A stretch of 64,000 bases of DNA from Gammaproteobacteria bacterium (GTDB taxonomy: Bacteria > Pseudomonadota > Gammaproteobacteria > Arenicellales > UBA868). The DNA is taken from contig JAKUQS010000005.1 of assembly GCA_022451485.1 (NCBI GenBank), positions 62,001 to 126,000 of the forward strand, in the 5' to 3' direction. Both the position numbers and the translations under genes were made by a program. The notes beneath the pieces are model-generated. The model searched no databases, was not told where the DNA came from, and saw nothing but the letters and a program-made list of their open reading frames with translations. Positions 28,043 to 37,003 of this stretch are shown piece after piece; position 1 is the stretch's first letter, and every line of letters begins with the position of its first letter.

Positions 28043-29419
28043 ATGCCTAAGCAAATAAGATCACGAACAGCGCTCGCCAGCGCTATCAGTGGATTGGTAT
28101 TGGGTGCTTCGTTAATGGCTCAGCCGATAGCGGCTGTCGCTGGTAGCGTGGTGACGTTGTGGCACACTGAACCCAACCCCAAGACCGTTGGCGTGATGAA
28201 GGAAATTATCGCTGATTATGAAAAACTTAACCCTGGTATAAAGGTCAATCAGGAACCGATCCCCTGGGGTGATCTTGATCAGAAGATGCAGGCAGCCCTT
28301 GCGGCAGGTGCGCCGCCCGATGCGTCTCACGGCCAGGCTTATGTTGAGCGTTCACTATCAGCTAAGGGTCTGTTATTGCCGATTGATGAGGTTGTAGAGT
28401 CGATCGGCCCAGATGATATCTGGGATGTAGTGAAAAAACTGAATTATCATGATGGACATTACTATGGTCTTGCGCACGCGATTGGCACGGACGTTCATAT
28501 CATTCGCAAGGATTACTACCGTAAGGCTGGTATCTCTACAACTGAGCCACCCAAGACATGGGATGAGTGGTTAGCACAGTTAAAGAAGCTGACGGTTGAT
28601 ACCAACGGTGACGGTAAGGTTGATGTTTACGGGCTGGGTCTTGCGGGCCCAGGCTTCTTTATCAACGAAGAAGTGTATATGTGGGCAGGGTCAAATGGCG
28701 GTCGCCTTTTCGATCCGACGGGTCGCCCGACGTTAACTGAAAAGCCGATCATCGAGATGCTCGAATTTTTTAAAGAGGTCTCGGACTGTTGTCTCGCGCC
28801 CGACTGGTTGAGTCACGGTTATCTGGATACCTTTGCGATGTTGGCGACCGGTAAAGTCGCTTCCATCCTTGGTTGGGGTCGTGGTACCGGTTATTTTGAA
28901 AAGTATGCTGCGGACGTGGTAGCGGCCGGCGATATCGGTGTGATGCCAGGGAAGCCAGTGGGCCCAAGTGGAAACGCTTTTCTCACACAGTTGGACTGCG
29001 AGCCTTGGATGATCTTTAAAGATGGTAAAAATCCACAAGGCGCGATTGATTTCCTCAAGTTCTTTTATCAACCTGATAATTACCGAAAGTACATCCAAAC
29101 GGTACCAATTCATTTCTTCCCGATTCGCAAGTCGGTCCAGAATGACCCAAAGTATTTAGCGACTCCGGACCTTGGTACGTGGAAGTTCTGGGTAGATGCA
29201 CAGAAGAACATTATTGGCAACCACGATCCCAAACCGCTGTTTGTGACCGAGTGGGATGATCTCGATCTGCCGTTCTTGCAGGAAGTCGCAAGCTCCGGCA
29301 TCATGGTTGAGATGGTTACTGATGTGGTGGAGGGCAGGATGTCTGCCGCCGATGCGGCTGCAAAAGCGCAAAAGCGCACTGAGAAGTTAATTACGCAGTT
29401 AGGTTACAAGAAGTGGTAA
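28043..29419 (+). CDS. Family 1 extracellular solute-binding protein (sugar/glycerol-phosphate/polyol type)
   Basis: ATG at 28043 follows AGGAGG (28030-28035) at 7 bases. The frame extends upstream to 27929, but that part precedes the ribosome site. A Sec signal (hydrophobic LASAISGLVLGASLMA, cut near AAVAG) leads to the mature start VVTLWHTEPNPKTVG. DTNGDGKVDVYG is the EF-hand-like calcium loop often present in this family. The 458-residue protein would bind a sugar, polyol or related solute. A terminator hairpin follows immediately, separating it from its permease genes. Confidence 0.88.
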   Translation: MPKQIRSRTALASAISGLVLGASLMAQPIAAVAGSVVTLWHTEPNPKTVGVMKEIIADYEKLNPGIKVNQEPIPWGDLDQKMQAALAAGAPPDASHGQAYVERSLSAKGLLLPIDEVVESIGPDDIWDVVKKLNYHDGHYYGLAHAIGTDVHIIRKDYYRKAGISTTEPPKTWDEWLAQLKKLTVDTNGDGKVDVYGLGLAGPGFFINEEVYMWAGSNGGRLFDPTGRPTLTEKPIIEMLEFFKEVSDCCLAPDWLSHGYLDTFAMLATGKVASILGWGRGTGYFEKYAADVVAAGDIGVMPGKPVGPSGNAFLTQLDCEPWMIFKDGKNPQGAIDFLKFFYQPDNYRKYIQTVPIHFFPIRKSVQNDPKYLATPDLGTWKFWVDAQKNIIGNHDPKPLFVTEWDDLDLPFLQEVASSGIMVEMVTDVVEGRMSAADAAAKAQKRTEKLITQLGYKKW

Positions 29420-29438
29420 CGATGTGAGTTTTTGATTA

Positions 29439-29490
29439 CTGGGGATTGCCGGATAGCAGATGCTGTTGGGCAGTCCCCAGTTGCTTTTTT
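29439..29490 (+). terminator. Rho-independent (partial) terminator after the solute-binding protein gene
   Basis: CTGGGGATTGCC (29439-29450) pairs with GGCAGTCCCCAG (29469-29480), 12 pairs with one G-U. The 18-base loop contains a small AGCA/TGCT stem. TTGCTTTTTT follows at 29481-29490. Being inside the operon it probably attenuates transcription into the permeases, so that the binding protein is made in excess. Confidence 0.8.
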
Positions 29491-29521
29491 ACTTCCTTAC
29501 GGTTTCATCGGTAGTTTCTAT

Positions 29522-30466
29522 ATGAACACAACCGTCACTACGGATGTTCCACGAATGCCAACTCGACAGGAAGCCCCATTACCGTCACGCGGCAGGCGTA
29601 TTCCCGAGCATTACTGGGGCTATTTATTGCTTGCGCCAGCGGTAGCTATGGTGTTGGCATTGATTCTCTATCCGGTGATTTATTCTGGTTGGCTGAGTTT
29701 CCATTTTAAGCATGCCTATTTGCCTTTGCAGACCTTTATAGGGCTGGAAAATTACCGCGAACTTCTGCTTGATGGAGATGGGTTTTGGCGTAGCGTTTAT
29801 TTGGGGGCGATCTATGGCTTTGGTTCAACCATCCTTCAGATTATTCTTGGACTTTCCGCAGCCCTGATGCTGAATGAATCGTTTTTTGGCAAAGCATTGA
29901 TGCGTGGTGTCGCGCTATTTCCTTATATGGTGCCAACGGTTGTGGTTGCTATTCTGATGAAGTGGATTCTGAATGATGCGTATGGCATCTTGCCCTACGT
30001 CATGGATAATCTAGGTATTGGGCGAATTTTATGGTTCGGTTCCGATTGGGTGATGGTGACGGTGATCCTCGTCAGTACTTGGACATTTTTCCCGTTTGTT
30101 GTGATTGGCACTCTGGCCAGGTTGCAGACAATTGATCCAGAGCTTTATTCGGCGGCAAAAGTTGACGGGGCCGGAGTCATACGTCGTTTCTGGCATGTCA
30201 CGTTGCCTCAGTTGGCTAACGTCTTATTTGTTGTTATTTTGCTGCGCACCATGTTTATGTTCACCAAGTTCGATGTGATTTGGCTCATCACGGGGTCTGG
30301 AGGCATAGGTTTCTATACCAAGACCTTACCAATACATACTTTTATGAAAACGTTTGGAGAGCTCCAGGTGGGCGCGGGTGCGGCGCTGTCAATGATGATG
30401 TTCCTGATGCTGGTTGTGTTTGCACTCATCTATTTCAAACTATACAAACGGGATGAGCACATTTGA
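29522..30466 (+). CDS. Sugar-type ABC transporter permease (MalF/UgpA type)
   Basis: The 314-residue protein has six hydrophobic segments. The first follows GYLLLAPAVAMVLALILYPV, and the EAA loop is ELYSAAKVDGAGVIRRFWHVTLPQL. I chose the ATG at 29522, downstream of the terminator; the open frame to 29432 runs through the hairpin and encodes nothing conserved. It pairs with the next permease, whose TTG start overlaps its stop. Confidence 0.88.
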   Translation: MNTTVTTDVPRMPTRQEAPLPSRGRRIPEHYWGYLLLAPAVAMVLALILYPVIYSGWLSFHFKHAYLPLQTFIGLENYRELLLDGDGFWRSVYLGAIYGFGSTILQIILGLSAALMLNESFFGKALMRGVALFPYMVPTVVVAILMKWILNDAYGILPYVMDNLGIGRILWFGSDWVMVTVILVSTWTFFPFVVIGTLARLQTIDPELYSAAKVDGAGVIRRFWHVTLPQLANVLFVVILLRTMFMFTKFDVIWLITGSGGIGFYTKTLPIHTFMKTFGELQVGAGAALSMMMFLMLVVFALIYFKLYKRDEHI

Positions 30467-31302
30467 ATGCGCGCCTAAAAAAGATCCTCTCTCGCATCAG
30501 TTTTTACATTGGGGTAGCCACGTTTGCTTTGTTTTGCGGCTTCCCGATGATCTGGATGGTACTGACTTCGATCAAACCAGACGGTGATATTCTGCGAGCG
30601 ACGCCTGTTTTCTGGAGCTGGGATACGCACCTTGATCACTACCGTAACTTGTTTGATCAGACAGATTTCTTGATCTATTTTGTCAACAGCATCACAGTGG
30701 CTACTTCGGCGACGCTGCTAACCATCGTTATTGCCACATTGGCGGCGTATGGTATTACACGCTTTCGTTTTACAGGCCGGGAATATATCGCCGGTGGCAT
30801 GTTGTTCACGTATATGTTTGCACCGATTTTGATTGTGGTGCCGTTTTATATCTTGATGAAAAACTACGGCTTGATTAATACCAAACTGGGCCTCGTGCTC
30901 GCCTATACAACGTTTTCTTTACCCTTCAGTATGTGGCTGTTGCGGTCATTTTTTCAGTCGATTCCGCTGGATCTCGAAGAAGCCGCGATGACCGATGGTG
31001 CCTCAAGGCCGCAGGCGGTCGTGCGGGTAATTGTGCCACTGGCGTTCCCAGGCGTGATTGCGGTGTCTATCTTTACATTCATCGTGGCCTGGAACGACTA
31101 CCTTTTTGCCCGAGTGTTGACGAGCGCAAATGACATGAAAACATTGCCAATAGGGATGAATGATCTGTATAACGCGACGATTACCGATTGGGGCATGATG
31201 ATGGCAGGCGGTGTCGTCGTGACCGTGCCGGCATTGGTATTTTTCATCATGATCCAGCGTTATCTGATCTCAGGCTGGGGGGCTGGGGCAATTAAAGGCT
31301 GA
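30463..31302 (+). CDS. Sugar-type ABC transporter permease (MalG/UgpE type), TTG start
   Basis: The MalG-like features are the N-terminal helix followed by FPMIWMVLTSIKPDGDI, the central SITVATSATLLTIVIATLAAYG, and the EAA loop DLEEAAMTDGASRPQAVVRVIVPLAFPG. TTG at 30463 overlaps the preceding stop (TTGA). The 279-residue length is normal. No MalK-like ATPase gene follows, so the importer must borrow an ATPase encoded elsewhere. Confidence 0.88.
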   Translation: MNARLKKILSRISFYIGVATFALFCGFPMIWMVLTSIKPDGDILRATPVFWSWDTHLDHYRNLFDQTDFLIYFVNSITVATSATLLTIVIATLAAYGITRFRFTGREYIAGGMLFTYMFAPILIVVPFYILMKNYGLINTKLGLVLAYTTFSLPFSMWLLRSFFQSIPLDLEEAAMTDGASRPQAVVRVIVPLAFPGVIAVSIFTFIVAWNDYLFARVLTSANDMKTLPIGMNDLYNATITDWGMMMAGGVVVTVPALVFFIMIQRYLISGWGAGAIKG

Positions 31303-31363
31303 GTCAATGCACCAGTCAGGTGTCAGTTTTCGCTAGCACACCACGAGTACGAATCCTTTGTTG

Positions 31364-31648
31364 ATGAATCTTCGAATGCATCGAGGCCTGGTTGATGAGG
31401 ACGAGGTCGTGATCGAGGTGGATGGCCACACAGTATCTGGACGACGCGGTGACAGCGTGGCGGTCGCGTTGCTAACGGTAGGTATTTCAACCCTTCGCCA
31501 CAGCCCTCGGCTCGGTGCTCCGCGCGGCATCTTTTGTTTGATGGGCTCCTGCCAGGAGTGTCTGGTTATCGTTGATGGTCATCGACGTCTAGCCTGTGAG
31601 ACAGTGATTGAGGCCGGGATGTCGGTTCGCACGACTGAGTTGCCATGA
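31364..31648 (+). CDS. Small (2Fe-2S) subunit of an amino-acid/opine dehydrogenase complex (HcnA/LhpE-like)
   Basis: The 94-residue ferredoxin-like protein has FCLMGSCQECLV and a later RRLAC, giving the C-x4-C-x2-C...C plant-type [2Fe-2S] set. Proteins of this size and motif are the gamma subunits of HcnABC, D-hydroxyproline dehydrogenase and opine oxidases. ATG 31364 is preceded by two in-frame TTG codons that could also serve. Its stop overlaps the ATG of the next gene by 4 bases. Confidence 0.8.
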   Translation: MNLRMHRGLVDEDEVVIEVDGHTVSGRRGDSVAVALLTVGISTLRHSPRLGAPRGIFCLMGSCQECLVIVDGHRRLACETVIEAGMSVRTTELP

Positions 31649-33078
31649 GCAGCCGGGTGGAGCTCGCTGTACTTGGAGCGGGCCCCGCCGGTGTGGCCGC
31701 CGCGCTTACAGCGAGCGAGTGCAACGTCAGTGTCTTGATCCTGGATCGATCCGCATCAGCGGGTGGGCAGGTGTATCGGCGCCCAACGGGTCCGTTAGGG
31801 ACTCAACAGATAAAGAAATGGCCCGACGAGGTCAAAGGTGAGCGCCTTCGCGAACAGCTGAGCTCAAGCGCAGTCACCTGTCTGTTTGAGCGAGCCGTGT
31901 GGTCGGTAGAGCGGGGGTTCAGAATTGATACCGTGGGCCCGGCGGGAGTAGAAACGTGGGAAGCGGAGCGACTGTTGGTGGCATCGGGTACCACGGAACG
32001 TGTGATTCCATTCCCGGGCTGGACGTTGCCCGGGGTGATGGGTTTGGCAGCCACCACCGCGTTACTGAAATCACAGCGCGTGTTGCCCGGCCAACGCCCG
32101 GTTGTCGCGGGCAGCGGTCCTTTGTTGTGGGCGGTGGCGAGTGGCATTGTTGCCGGTGGCGGAATGCCCGCGGCGGTGATTGATCTGGCAGATACCCGTC
32201 GTTGGGTGTCATCGTTGCCAGCGCTTTTGTCAAGACCGGGCGATCTTTTGAAAGGATTGGGTTGGATGCACTCGATCAGACGTCAGCAGGTGCCTGTGAT
32301 CTCGAATGCTACGGTTCGAAAGGTATGGCGGGAAGGGACATCGCTGATGGTGGAGGTAATTGAAAGGAATCGGGACGGCACGTTGCGCCGAGAGGGTCAG
32401 GAGAGGCACTTGTCGGCAGATGCATTGTGCATTGGTCATGGGTTGTTGCCCTCTACCGAGGTGACACGACTACTCGGTGCAGATCACGTGTTTGATGCGC
32501 AGGCGGGTGGTTGGAAGCCGGTTATCGACGATCAACAGCGGACGAGCATCCCCGGTTTGTTTGCGGCAGGAGATTGCACAGGGATCACAGGCGCCGAGGC
32601 GGCTCAGCTTGAGGGCCGATTGGCCGGACTGACGGTGGCCCATGAGACCGGACGGATAACAGACAGGTTGTACCGCAGGAAAGCACAGTCTTTGAGACGT
32701 CACACCCGGCGTGCGAGCCGCGCCGGCGCGAGTATGGCAGCGATGATGATGCCAGCTGAGCGTCTTATTGATGATATCCCTGGCGATGCGCTTGTTTGTC
32801 GCTGTGAGGATGTCACCTGTGCTGAGATACAAGCTGCCCTGGCTGCGGGGGCCACGGGGCTGAGTCAGATCAAGTCCTGGACACGGTGTGGCATGGGCCC
32901 ATGCCAGGGACGCATGTGTGGTGATACTGTCGCTGCCATTGCCTCAAGACACCTGGGTGGTCGAACCGCGGTGGGGGCATGGTCGCCACGAGTACCGTTA
33001 GTGCCTTTGCCAATGGACGATTTCGTCGGCGCATTTACTTACCACGACATCTCGATTCCGAAGGCCGCGCCGTTGTGA
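31645..33078 (+). CDS. FAD/NAD(P)-binding subunit with BFD-type Fe-S domain (HcnB/OoxA/LhpF-like)
   Basis: The N-terminal dinucleotide motif LAVLGAGPAGVAAALTA and the central GLFAAGDCTGITGAEAA belong to the pyridine nucleotide-disulfide oxidoreductase fold. The C-terminal VCRCEDVTCAEI and CGMGPCQGRMC provide four cysteines of a BFD-like [2Fe-2S] domain. The 477 residues and order (2Fe-2S, alpha, beta) match three-subunit dehydrogenases of the HcnABC/opine oxidase/D-hydroxyproline dehydrogenase group, which pass electrons to the respiratory chain. Confidence 0.85.
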   Translation: MSSRVELAVLGAGPAGVAAALTASECNVSVLILDRSASAGGQVYRRPTGPLGTQQIKKWPDEVKGERLREQLSSSAVTCLFERAVWSVERGFRIDTVGPAGVETWEAERLLVASGTTERVIPFPGWTLPGVMGLAATTALLKSQRVLPGQRPVVAGSGPLLWAVASGIVAGGGMPAAVIDLADTRRWVSSLPALLSRPGDLLKGLGWMHSIRRQQVPVISNATVRKVWREGTSLMVEVIERNRDGTLRREGQERHLSADALCIGHGLLPSTEVTRLLGADHVFDAQAGGWKPVIDDQQRTSIPGLFAAGDCTGITGAEAAQLEGRLAGLTVAHETGRITDRLYRRKAQSLRRHTRRASRAGASMAAMMMPAERLIDDIPGDALVCRCEDVTCAEIQAALAAGATGLSQIKSWTRCGMGPCQGRMCGDTVAAIASRHLGGRTAVGAWSPRVPLVPLPMDDFVGAFTYHDISIPKAAPL

Positions 33079-33115
33079 TGCTGTTGCACCCTGGCCCTTA
33101 GGTTGGTAAGCCCCG

Positions 33116-34249
33116 ATGGGTCAGATTGAATACGATACGGCTGTGGTTGGCGCAGGTCTTATGGGGGCCAGCACCGCGTTGTTTCTTGCCCGCAGCGGTA
33201 TGCGCTGTGTTCTTCTGGATCGAAGGGGTGTGTGCAGTGAGGCATCGGGAGTCAATGCCGGAACATTGACCATGCAGATGACTCGGGCTGATCTGATTCC
33301 CTATGCAATCAAAGGTTGGGAGATGTGGACGAACAGTCAAGAATGGCTGGGTATTAATCCGGGTGTGGTAGCGGCGCCTGGTTTGTCGTTGGCGTTTACT
33401 GAGGAAGAGGTCGCTACTTTGGAATACCGGGCGGCGGCGCGACGGGAGCGTGGCGCGCAAATCGAAATTGTGACTGCATCAAAAGCCCGTTCGATTGAGC
33501 CTGGGTTGTCGACAGAGGTGATCGCGGCATCCTATTGCCCGATGGATGGTTTTGCCAAGGCCAATCAGACCGGTTTCGCACTGTCTCAGGCGCTCAAGAC
33601 AGCGCGGGTAGACATCCATGGTGCCTATCGGGTGGAGCGAGTAGAGCCTGAGGATGGTGGATATGCAATCATTGGCCAAGGTGAAACTGTTCGGGCCCGG
33701 CGTTTGGTGCTCGCAGGCGGGGTGTGGTTAGAAGAGATGTTGAACTGGTTGGCTGTCCGGATTCCGATCAAGACCCTGGTTAACCAGCTTGCTGTGACTG
33801 AACGAATCGAACCGGTGATGCGAACGGTGATTTGTATTGCATCGGGGTTGCTGTCCTTGAAACAGTTTGATAATGGCACCGTGGTCATCGGCGGTGGATG
33901 GCAGGGCAGAGGAAATCGGGCAACTGGGTCAACCCAGGTAATACCGGAAAACCTGATTGGCAATGTTCGTCTGGCGGTGCATGCAATCCCCAATCTGGTG
34001 CATACGCGTTTGGTTCGGGCATGGTGTGGATTCGAAGCGGAAACGGCCGATGCCATGCCGGTTATCGGTGAGGTGCCTGGCATTGCTAACGCGTTTTTGA
34101 TCGGTAGCATTCATTCGGGATACACCAGTGGTCCATTCATGGCAAAGTTACTGGCAGAATATATCCTTGGCCATGAGCCTGAACTTCCGCTATTTGATCC
34201 ACGCCGTTTAATTGATAATGAGCGCCGCCCAAAAAATGACGTCAACTGA
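33116..34249 (+). CDS. DAO-type FAD oxidoreductase, catalytic subunit (HcnC/LhpB-like)
   Basis: The GxGxxG start VVGAGLMGASTALFLARSG and the GVNAGTLTMQM, VRARRLVLAGGVW and C-terminal GIANAFLIGSIHSGYTSGP segments identify the D-amino-acid oxidase/glycine oxidase family. At 377 residues it fits the catalytic beta subunit of the complex. It would oxidise a secondary or primary amino acid to an imine. The preceding two subunits and following DapA homologue resemble the D-hydroxyproline dehydrogenase plus deaminase arrangement. The substrate remains an inference. Confidence 0.83.
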   Translation: MGQIEYDTAVVGAGLMGASTALFLARSGMRCVLLDRRGVCSEASGVNAGTLTMQMTRADLIPYAIKGWEMWTNSQEWLGINPGVVAAPGLSLAFTEEEVATLEYRAAARRERGAQIEIVTASKARSIEPGLSTEVIAASYCPMDGFAKANQTGFALSQALKTARVDIHGAYRVERVEPEDGGYAIIGQGETVRARRLVLAGGVWLEEMLNWLAVRIPIKTLVNQLAVTERIEPVMRTVICIASGLLSLKQFDNGTVVIGGGWQGRGNRATGSTQVIPENLIGNVRLAVHAIPNLVHTRLVRAWCGFEAETADAMPVIGEVPGIANAFLIGSIHSGYTSGPFMAKLLAEYILGHEPELPLFDPRRLIDNERRPKNDVN

Positions 34250-35165
34250 ACAGCGTATCTTTCGCGGGGTTTATGCTGCCACTGTTTGCCCGTTGCGGGA
34301 CGATTTCTCTCCTGACGAGGTGGCACTAGCAGCGCATTGCCGTGCGGTGTCTGAAGTCAGGGGTATCAGGGGTTTGCTGGTCAATGGTCACGCAGGTGAG
34401 AATTTCTCCCTCGATCGACAAGAGCAGAATAAGGTGTTGGAGGTAGTACGTCGAACGGTTAATTCTGAGCAAGCCCTGATTGTGGGGATTAACCATGAGT
34501 CCAGTCTCGAGGCTGCCTTACAGGCGAAAGATGCCGCCGCGAGAGGTGCCGATGCATTAATGGTCTTTCCGCCAAATTCATGGGCACTTTCGGTGGCGCC
34601 GGAGACGATCATTGCTCACCATCAGTTAATACTACAAGCTACCGAGCTGCCGGTTTTTCTCTATCAGGCGCCTGTTGGGTCTGGTGCGATGGCTTATTCT
34701 GAGGCGGTTATCCTGGCGCTGGTTGACATGCCACAGGTGGTAGGCATTAAGGAAGGTAGTTGGGAAGTGGCTCGATATGAGGCGAATCGTCGCCTGGTGC
34801 AACAGTCGGCACCACACGTTGCTGTTATGGCATCTGGCGATGAACACCTGCTGACAAGTTTTGTGCTCGGCACCGAAGGCAGCATTGTGAGTTTGGCTGC
34901 GTTGATTCCAGAGGTCGTGGTGGCTCTCTATGAAGCCGTTCAGTCCGGAGAGCTTAAGACGGCGCAAGCAGCTCATGAAATTGTTTATCCGCTTGCTCGG
35001 GCGATTTATGGTCGTGACCCCGCGAGCCACGCTACAGCACGACTTAAAACCTGTCTTAAATTAATCGGGGTTTTAGAGTCAGATCGAGTACGTCCGCCCC
35101 TAGGGAAACTAGATATCGACGAGGTGAAAGCGTTGCAAAAGGCACTTGGTCAGGCAGGGCTGTGA
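34218..35165 (+). CDS. DapA-family aldolase/lyase, possibly a pyrroline-hydroxycarboxylate deaminase-like enzyme
   Basis: The TIM-barrel family signature is visible: GLLVNGHAGENFSL (GHAGE in place of GTTGE), Tyr149 in FLYQAP and the Schiff-base Lys178 in VVGIKEGS. The 315-residue protein begins at ATG 34218, overlapping the oxidoreductase gene by 32 bases. DapA relatives include the deaminase of the hydroxyproline pathway, keto-deoxy-sugar aldolases and dihydrodipicolinate synthase. Coupling to the three-subunit dehydrogenase favours a role on its imine product. No epimerase or semialdehyde dehydrogenase gene is nearby. Confidence 0.78.
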   Translation: MSAAQKMTSTEQRIFRGVYAATVCPLRDDFSPDEVALAAHCRAVSEVRGIRGLLVNGHAGENFSLDRQEQNKVLEVVRRTVNSEQALIVGINHESSLEAALQAKDAAARGADALMVFPPNSWALSVAPETIIAHHQLILQATELPVFLYQAPVGSGAMAYSEAVILALVDMPQVVGIKEGSWEVARYEANRRLVQQSAPHVAVMASGDEHLLTSFVLGTEGSIVSLAALIPEVVVALYEAVQSGELKTAQAAHEIVYPLARAIYGRDPASHATARLKTCLKLIGVLESDRVRPPLGKLDIDEVKALQKALGQAGL

Positions 35166-35290
35166 GTGCTCGTGAGAGAAAGTGTTCGAATATCTTCTTT
35201 TCATCAGCAGTAAATCGGTTTTCTTGATCGGCATACTGATGCCATAATGAAATGATCGGCGACGGGGTTTTCAGCCTGAAGGATGACAAT

Positions 35291-36214
35291 GTGAATTCAA
35301 CTCAAGTTGTGCGATCAAACGACTATATCGTTCAACCGGTTTCTGATGCGCTCGGAGCGGAGGTCATCGGCCTGGATGTGTCGGAGCCGTTGGATGTTAG
35401 GACACTAGCGGTTATCCAGCAGGCCTTTATCGACCATCATCTGTTGGTTTTCCGGGATCAGTCACTATCCGATACGGCGCAGGTCGCTTTTTCGAAGCAG
35501 TTCGGGCAACTGGAAGCCTTCCCGGAAGCTGACAAGACCAAAAGCGCGATCGAGATTTATAACGTGGCTAATGTGTCACCGGAAGGCGAGCAGTTTGATA
35601 TCAACGATCACCGTGCTATTTATCAGAAAGTCAACGCCCGTTTTCACACGGACAGTTCGTATCGCACGATTCCTTCGTTGGCCTCGATCATGTATGGGAT
35701 CGAAGTGTTACCGGACAACGCAGAAGGTGGGGAAACGGAATTTTCCAACATGTTTCTAGCCTATGATGCACTCTCTGAGCGGCTTAAGGCACGCCTTGAA
35801 CCGCTGCACATGGTGCATTACTACGAATTTGGCCGTCGGCTGTATCCTGAATTACCACCGGTGTCGATTGAAGAGCGACGCATGGTGCCACCGGTGACCC
35901 ATCCAGTGATACGTGTGCATCCTGATCGAAACAACCGTCGTTCCCTCTTTATTACGACCAACGCGGGTAATGAAATTGGCGGCATGGCTCTGGAGGAGGG
36001 GCAGGGACTGCATGCCGAGTTGGCCGAGCACGTAGCGCAGCCACAATTCTGTCATCGCCACCGTTGGCAAAGGGGTGATTTGGTGATGTGGGACAACCGT
36101 TGCTTGTTGCACCGGGCCATAGGCTACGACATGGCAACGCATCGGCGTGTGTTGCGCCGTACAACAGTAGCTGGGGTCGGACCTATCGTGGGACCGTTCA
36201 GTGTCGCGCCATAA
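35291..36214 (+). CDS. TauD/TfdA family Fe(II)/2-oxoglutarate dioxygenase, GTG start
   Basis: His119-x-Asp121 in RFHTDSSYR and the distal His in MWDNRCLLHRAIG form the iron triad. The Arg-rich RRVLRRTTVAG end binds 2-oxoglutarate. I chose GTG 35291 because AAGGA lies 7 bases upstream, giving 307 residues. The frame extends to an ATG at 35252 with no ribosome site. TauD relatives hydroxylate sulfonates, aryloxyacids or betaines. The linkage to an amino-acid dehydrogenase operon suggests a nitrogen or sulfur compound, but the substrate is unknown. Confidence 0.83.
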   Translation: MNSTQVVRSNDYIVQPVSDALGAEVIGLDVSEPLDVRTLAVIQQAFIDHHLLVFRDQSLSDTAQVAFSKQFGQLEAFPEADKTKSAIEIYNVANVSPEGEQFDINDHRAIYQKVNARFHTDSSYRTIPSLASIMYGIEVLPDNAEGGETEFSNMFLAYDALSERLKARLEPLHMVHYYEFGRRLYPELPPVSIEERRMVPPVTHPVIRVHPDRNNRRSLFITTNAGNEIGGMALEEGQGLHAELAEHVAQPQFCHRHRWQRGDLVMWDNRCLLHRAIGYDMATHRRVLRRTTVAGVGPIVGPFSVAP

Positions 36215-36250
36215 CACAGGAAAAAAAGACGGCATCATGAAGGGCTCCGC

Positions 36251-36973
36251 GTGAGTAAGGGCGGGGTGCCTGATCTTCCAGTTGGCGTTGTCGTGATGGA
36301 TTGGAAGGCGCCGCCGACCCCTTCGGCAAAGTCTTTGCAAGGCGACTACGCGAGGGTCGAGCCGCTGGACGTTGCCACACACAGTGATTCCTTGTTCGCG
36401 GCCTTTGCTGAAGCCGGTGCCCAATACGGCTGGACCTACATGGGTTATGGCCCGTTTGCTGGTAAAGCTCAGTTTGATGAGTGGTTGGTGGGGAGTTGTC
36501 TGGGTACTGATCCGATGTTTTTCTCGATTCTTCAGCGTAGCTCGGGTGCTGCGCTGGGTATGGCGAGTTTGATGAACATCAACCCCGTTGGTGGTTCGAT
36601 CGAGGTAGGCAACATTCACTTTTCACCGTCATTGCGCAAAACACGGGTAGCGACTGACGCGATGTACCTCATGATGCGATATGCCTTTGAGATGGGCTAT
36701 CGGCGCTACGAGTGGAAATGCAACGCGTTTAATGCCGCTTCGCGGGCCGCTGCGTTGCGGTTTGGATTCTCTTATGAAGGAGTGTTTCGCCAACACATGG
36801 TGGTCAAGGGGCGTAATCGTGATACAGCGTGGTACGCTTGCGTAGACCACGAATGGCCTGCATTACGTATCGCCTATGAAACTTGGCTCGCGCCAGCCAA
36901 TTTTGATGACAATGGAGATCAGCGGATCACGCTGGCTTCGCTCACGGCGCCGCTACTGGTTGCAACAGGTTAA
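36251..36973 (+). CDS. GNAT family N-acetyltransferase (RimJ/RimL-like), GTG start
   Basis: The 240-residue protein has a RimJ-like GNAT layout: N-terminal ARVEPLDVATHSDSLFAAF, central GMASLMNINPVGGSIEVGNIHF, then the helix YAFEMGYRRYEWKCNAFN and AALRFGFSYEGVFRQH, the typical acetyl-CoA binding end. These enzymes acetylate protein N-termini or small molecules. Downstream of the TauD gene in the same direction and convergent with the next gene. Confidence 0.78.
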   Translation: MSKGGVPDLPVGVVVMDWKAPPTPSAKSLQGDYARVEPLDVATHSDSLFAAFAEAGAQYGWTYMGYGPFAGKAQFDEWLVGSCLGTDPMFFSILQRSSGAALGMASLMNINPVGGSIEVGNIHFSPSLRKTRVATDAMYLMMRYAFEMGYRRYEWKCNAFNAASRAAALRFGFSYEGVFRQHMVVKGRNRDTAWYACVDHEWPALRIAYETWLAPANFDDNGDQRITLASLTAPLLVATG

Positions 36974-37003
36974 TCTCCTGGTATCGGTTGCACTGTTAAT
37001 AAA

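Noticed and set aside
35852-36619. Long minus-strand open frame (255 codons) across the TauD and GNAT genes
   Set aside because: It is antisense to two genes with clear motifs, and its translation is low-complexity, rich in His/Arg, with no motif.
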